Source of the DNA: Flavobacterium sp.
GTDB lineage: Bacteria; Bacteroidota; Bacteroidia; Flavobacteriales; Flavobacteriaceae
Direction: 5' to 3'
Assembly: GCA_030151565.1 (NCBI GenBank)
Contig: JASLDM010000011.1
Location: 1 to 32,433, forward strand
Length of the DNA: 32,433 bases
Below the pieces are notes generated by a model, which was not told where the DNA came from, ran no database searches, and saw only the letters and a list, made by a program, of their open reading frames with translations. The translations under genes and the position numbers were made by a program. Position 1 is the first letter of the stretch, and the number at the start of each line of letters is the position of its first letter. Positions 29,666 through 32,433 of the stretch are shown piece by piece.

Positions 29666-29694
29666 AAAAAAGAGCTTTAAAAGCTCTTTTTTTT
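29663..29694. terminator. Bidirectional terminator between convergent genes
   Basis: AGAGCTT (29671-29677) with AAGCTCT (29681-29687), flanked by eight A and eight T. It serves the O-methyltransferase (plus) and the PAP2 gene ending at 29693 (minus), whose stop it overlaps. Confidence 0.85.
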
Positions 29695-30253
29695 ATATCT
29701 TATATTTAGTTTCTACCCAACAAAACAACTTATAGAATAGTGTTCCCATCAGCAATCCTGCACAATATCCTACAAAAATATCTCCAGGAAAATGCAAGGA
29801 AAGGTAGATGCGACTGTAGGCGAAAACCAAGGGAAATATAAATACTAAAAAGGCATATTTATAAAATCTACGTAATACCAAAAACATAAACAACATTGTT
29901 GCCATAGAGTTGGAAGCGTGTCCAGAAAAGAAGCTGTAACTATTACTTGATTTTACAATCCTGATACTATCCATAATATCTGCCGTATTACAAGGTCGTA
30001 AACGCTGTACACTGTACTTTACCAAATTGGTCAATTGATCCGTAAACAAGATCAGAAAAGCCAAGAACAAAATAATGACACCTACTTTTTTTAAACTTAC
30101 TTTCTTAAATAGGAAATAAAAAAGCACTAAAAAGAAAGGAAGCCAATTCAACTGCTTTGTAATAAATAGCCAGAACGGATCAAAAGTTTCTGTACCGAAT
30201 CCATTTAAAAAAACCAACAATTCCTTATCTAGTTGTATCAATGTTTCTAACAT
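29693..30253 (-). CDS. PAP2-family membrane phosphatase
   Basis: 186 residues with about five or six membrane helices. The three phosphatase motifs are clear: KYSVQRLRPC (K-x6-RP, motif 1), SFFSGHAS (PSGH-type, motif 2) and SRIYLSLHFPGD (SR-x5-H-x3-D, motif 3), giving the catalytic His pair. Likely substrates are undecaprenyl pyrophosphate, phosphatidylglycerol phosphate or other lipid phosphates on the periplasmic side; not resolved by sequence. Its ATG overlaps the stop of tatA by one base, so translation coupling with tatA is likely. Confidence 0.9.
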   Translation of the reverse strand: MLETLIQLDKELLVFLNGFGTETFDPFWLFITKQLNWLPFFLVLFYFLFKKVSLKKVGVIILFLAFLILFTDQLTNLVKYSVQRLRPCNTADIMDSIRIVKSSNSYSFFSGHASNSMATMLFMFLVLRRFYKYAFLVFIFPLVFAYSRIYLSLHFPGDIFVGYCAGLLMGTLFYKLFCWVETKYKI

Positions 30254-30552
30254 TACATTTGTCTTTTTATAGGTCCCGTAATTGTTTCGATATCCTCTTT
30301 TGCTTTATCTACTTCTTTTTTAATATCAGACACTGGATTAATATCGATATCCATAACCTCTTTTATATCTTTTGTAATCCCTGATTCATCAGCACTTTTC
30401 TGAATTTCAGATTTAATATCGTTTGTAGCATTTTTTAGCTGCGCCATCATTTTAGCAAAAGCACGAGCCATCTCTGGTACTTTATCAGAACCAAAAAGCA
30501 TCAATATAATTAATATAATAAAGAAAATTTCTCCTCCTCCGATTCCAAACAT
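30253..30552 (-). CDS. tatA: Twin-arginine translocase subunit TatA/TatB family
   Basis: 99 residues. N-terminal membrane helix (FGIGGGEIFFIILIILMLFGSDKVPEMARAF), with the FG hinge (FGSDKVPE) and amphipathic helix typical of TatA/TatB, then a long acidic and Lys-rich tail (about 45-99) of coiled-coil character. The subunits form the pore or receptor partner for folded Tat substrates with TatC, which is not in the window. The long tail makes TatB a possibility, but Flavobacteriia commonly carry a single TatA/E-type protein. Promoter boxes lie just upstream. Confidence 0.88.
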   Translation of the reverse strand: MFGIGGGEIFFIILIILMLFGSDKVPEMARAFAKMMAQLKNATNDIKSEIQKSADESGITKDIKEVMDIDINPVSDIKKEVDKAKEDIETITGPIKRQM

Positions 30553-30576
30553 AAACTAATTGCTTTTATTGAAACA

Positions 30577-30592
30577 CAAAACTACAAAGTTA
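30577..30592 (-). promoter_or_regulatory. Two adjacent -7 elements before tatA
   Basis: On the minus strand TAACTTTG (30592-30585) directly abuts TAGTTTTG (30584-30577), both full TAnnTTTG matches, 24-40 bases before the tatA ATG at 30552. No -33 TTG is obvious. Confidence 0.5.
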
Positions 30593-30634
30593 TCAGTGAT
30601 TCTTACTCTTTTTAAACCAAAACCTAATGTTAAA

Positions 30635-31393
30635 TTACTCTACTAGTAATTCTGAAGTATTCGCACTTTCTTTTTCATTCAGCAACTCAATAAACTGAAG
30701 TGCCAATTCCCCTACTCTATATTCTAATTTATTCTTGGTCATCGTTTTGTCATTCAACAAACTAATCACTTCATCATCCGAAACAGCAAAATAAACAAAT
30801 CCTTTTACGTAAGCTTCTGGAATACTAAAATCTTGATGTAATTTATCTTCGTCAAAGAAATCTAAGAAACGCTCTTTTCGGAATTCTTGTTTTTCATACT
30901 TCAAGGCTTTCTTCAACATTTTTGTACGTCCAGAAATAGCATTCACTATCATATCAATAGGAATTAATCCCCCACCCGAAGTTGCAGTATACAAACGACG
31001 CTCAGCAGGAGTGTATTTTTTTATTCCTTTCGGTACTATGCCCAACGATTCCGAAGTAATTTTAGTAATTATAATCTCATCTAACTGATTCATTAACTCA
31101 TTTTCTTCCAAAGGAATAAACAACAAATCTCTTCTAAAATCCAATTCGTCCAAAGTACGGCGAAAGCCAATGAAAAGCGCACCCGAAAACATCAAGGTAT
31201 CATTAGGCCTAGCCTCAATGCCAAAATAACCTCCCTTAGACGTCATAATAGCCTCACCTGTATTTACGTTTGACACGTAAATCCCTTCAAGATTTTTGGA
31301 CCTTGACACAATTTTCCCCTGAACAATATCTCGCTCTTGAGCAAAACTAACGATGGAAAATAAAAATAAGATAAAATATATAATGTATTTCAT
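30635..31393 (-). CDS. Exported carboxypeptidase-regulatory-like domain protein
   Basis: 252 residues. Signal peptide 1-18 (FILFLFSIVSFAQ), then a CarboxypepD_reg-like domain (about 20-105; GKIVSRSKNLEGIYVSNVNTGEAIMTSKGGYFGIEA, ending LDEIIITK) typical of the N-terminal part of TonB receptors but here followed by a unique Lys- and Glu-rich region (about 110-245) without a barrel. It is a family widely seen in Flavobacteriia and its role is unknown; probably periplasmic or outer-membrane associated. No promoter box of the usual type was found before it. Confidence 0.78.
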   Translation of the reverse strand: MKYIIYFILFLFSIVSFAQERDIVQGKIVSRSKNLEGIYVSNVNTGEAIMTSKGGYFGIEARPNDTLMFSGALFIGFRRTLDELDFRRDLLFIPLEENELMNQLDEIIITKITSESLGIVPKGIKKYTPAERRLYTATSGGGLIPIDMIVNAISGRTKMLKKALKYEKQEFRKERFLDFFDEDKLHQDFSIPEAYVKGFVYFAVSDDEVISLLNDKTMTKNKLEYRVGELALQFIELLNEKESANTSELLVE

Positions 31394-31844
31394 ATAACTG
31401 AACCTAATAGATGTGCGTGTAAAAATATCCGATTATCCTGCATATTAAAATTATATAGACGTAAAATTATGTTAAATATAATAAATCCATTAAGATTCAA
31501 CCTCACAAACCTATCAGATATTAAACACTGGAAACAAGTCGTTAACAAAAACCAACTACATCCTATTCCAGACTCTAATTAAAATTACATCCAAACGATT
31601 TTTAATCAAGGTAATTAAACACACAATCCAAAAATCCTTTGAACAACTTCTATAGAACCCAATACCAAACCTACTTCGCCTTCATCTTACAAACACCTTT
31701 ACACATCATTACGTCTACATATTGAACTACTTCACATACCTCAAACCTATATCAATACAGGCTTATACGCACCTTGTACCAGACATCCACCACATTCCTA
31801 CCAAACACATTCGGAAAAAAAGCTGATTTCCGAGCGTCTGTGAT

Positions 31845-31866
31845 ACTTGTCTCGAACTTGTCTCGA
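31845..31866 (+). repeat. 11-base direct tandem repeat
   Basis: ACTTGTCTCGA is present twice back to back (31845-31855 and 31856-31866), followed by AC. Function unknown. Confidence 0.8.
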
Positions 31867-32165
31867 ACAACTACTACACAAAAGCAGACCAAAACTAATC
31901 AATACAGCATTAAATAAGCAGTATTCACTAAACAAGTACTATGATTATAATGAAGTAAAAAAATGTCGTCTTAAGCAGATATTTTGCTTAGCCCCCAAGT
32001 TTTGCTCCTGATTCAAAAAAACTTTTTCCGAAGACAGATTCAACCTATGCAACACTTGTGTAGTCTATAAACTGGACCAAACTACTAGCAAATCAAGCTT
32101 AACCTAGACTTAGCCCTAAATAGAATTACGCCAATATGCTATTAGCCTATATTGAATATAATTTC

Positions 32166-32173
32166 TAATTTTG
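32166..32173 (+). promoter_or_regulatory. -7 element before pepE
   Basis: TAATTTTG, a full TAnnTTTG match, 18 bases before the ATG at 32192. No -33 TTG in place. Confidence 0.5.
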
Positions 32174-32191
32174 AAAAAACATTTAAAATTT

Positions 32192-32433
32192 ATGAAGCGA
32201 CTAATTATAGCAAGTACCTCCACTATTCATAACGGAGCGTTCTTAGATTATTTATTACCCGAATTAAAAAACCACTTTAAAGGAGTAAAAACAGTAACCT
32301 TCATCCCTTTTGCAAGACCAAGTGGTATTTCACACGATGAATATACTGAAAAAGTTAGAATTGCTTTTCAAAAAATAGACATCTCCGTAAAAGGAATTCA
32401 CGAATATGAAAACCCTAAACAAGCGATTTTAGA
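32192..32433 (+). CDS. pepE: Dipeptidase E (alpha-aspartyl dipeptidase), N-terminal part, cut by window end
   Basis: The 80 visible codons start MKRLIIASTSTIHNGAFLDY and include FIPFARPSGISHDEYTEKV and GIHEYENP. This is the conserved N-terminus of PepE (S51 family), a cytoplasmic serine peptidase that splits dipeptides starting with aspartate. The catalytic serine, expected around residue 120, lies beyond the window. The ATG at 32192 gives the standard N-terminus. A promoter element is 18 bases upstream. Confidence 0.88.
   Translation, partial: MKRLIIASTSTIHNGAFLDYLLPELKNHFKGVKTVTFIPFARPSGISHDEYTEKVRIAFQKIDISVKGIHEYENPKQAIL

Larger units (their letters stand above)
31394..32191 (+). other. 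798-base gene-free stretch before pepE
   Basis: I find no convincing gene here. The plus strand is C-rich and G-poor. It contains a perfect 11-base tandem repeat ACTTGTCTCGA (31845-31866), a hairpin TCGGAAA / TTTCCGA (31811-31833) and, near the right end, a -7 element for pepE. A 37-codon ORF at 31469-31582 was judged not to be a gene. No tRNA, rRNA or insertion sequence was recognised. Confidence 0.6.

Noticed and set aside
31469..31582. 37-codon plus-strand ORF in the gene-free stretch
   Set aside because: No promoter box, no recognisable motif and typical of chance ORFs in AT-rich DNA.
31845..31866. Direct repeat as the start of a CRISPR array
   Set aside because: Only two adjacent 11-base copies without spacers and no cas genes.

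Overview
The window looks like chromosomal DNA from a low-GC member of the Flavobacteriaceae (Bacteroidota), perhaps Myroides or a relative; the genus is a guess. Supporting signs are flavobacterial proteins (Ala/Glu-tailed bS16, a fused aspartokinase-homoserine dehydrogenase, TonB receptors with carboxypeptidase-like N-termini, a PCMD protein, PepE), many Bacteroidota promoters of the TTG...TAnnTTTG type, and almost no Shine-Dalgarno sequences. No IS element, prophage, CRISPR array, tRNA or rRNA was seen.

Layout. 1-1686: end of rpsP, rimM, then trmN6. 1687-7943: methionine operon, made of two methionine-rich leader peptides in series, each with its own attenuator, followed by metY, a second Cys/Met-metabolism PLP enzyme, metX and a bifunctional thrA. 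8057-10869: glutaryl-CoA dehydrogenase, a DUF3050 protein and an SDR oxidoreductase, each apparently with its own promoter. 10988-14707 (minus): a probable metal-uptake operon with a TonB receptor, two small RGPP/RAPP-tailed proteins and a His-rich lipoprotein. 14839-20036 (plus): aromatic amino acid permease, then a short Omp85-like barrel, a phosphoethanolamine transferase and a PCMD protein. 20129-22213 (minus): pckA and a DUF423 membrane protein. 22330-24416 (plus): saccharopine dehydrogenase-like enzyme and a secreted 23-residue-repeat protein. 24406-26934 (minus): a second tandem-attenuator locus with two related leader peptides, ahead of an OsmC-like protein and a fused double-ATPase of a peptide ABC transporter. 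27016-31393: exonuclease, serine hydrolase, O-methyltransferase (plus), PAP2 phosphatase, TatA and a carboxypeptidase-regulatory-domain protein. 31394-32191 is a long gene-free stretch, followed by the start of pepE.

The most interesting content is the two independent pairs of tandem ribosome-mediated attenuators. At 1761-2091 the leader ORFs hold 6/24 and 11/30 methionines, and each shows pause, antiterminator and terminator pairings placed as in classical trp/his attenuators. This predicts that the homoserine and methionine branch is expressed when Met-tRNA charging falls. At 26636-26934 (minus) two paralogous leader peptides share a Ser-Ile-Cys-Lys core followed by Trp-Met, each followed by a terminator and a competing antiterminator. 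What they sense is not obvious and I know of no description of them. Other themes are lysine breakdown (saccharopine and glutaryl-CoA enzymes), gluconeogenesis (pckA) and envelope modification (Omp85-like, EptA-like).
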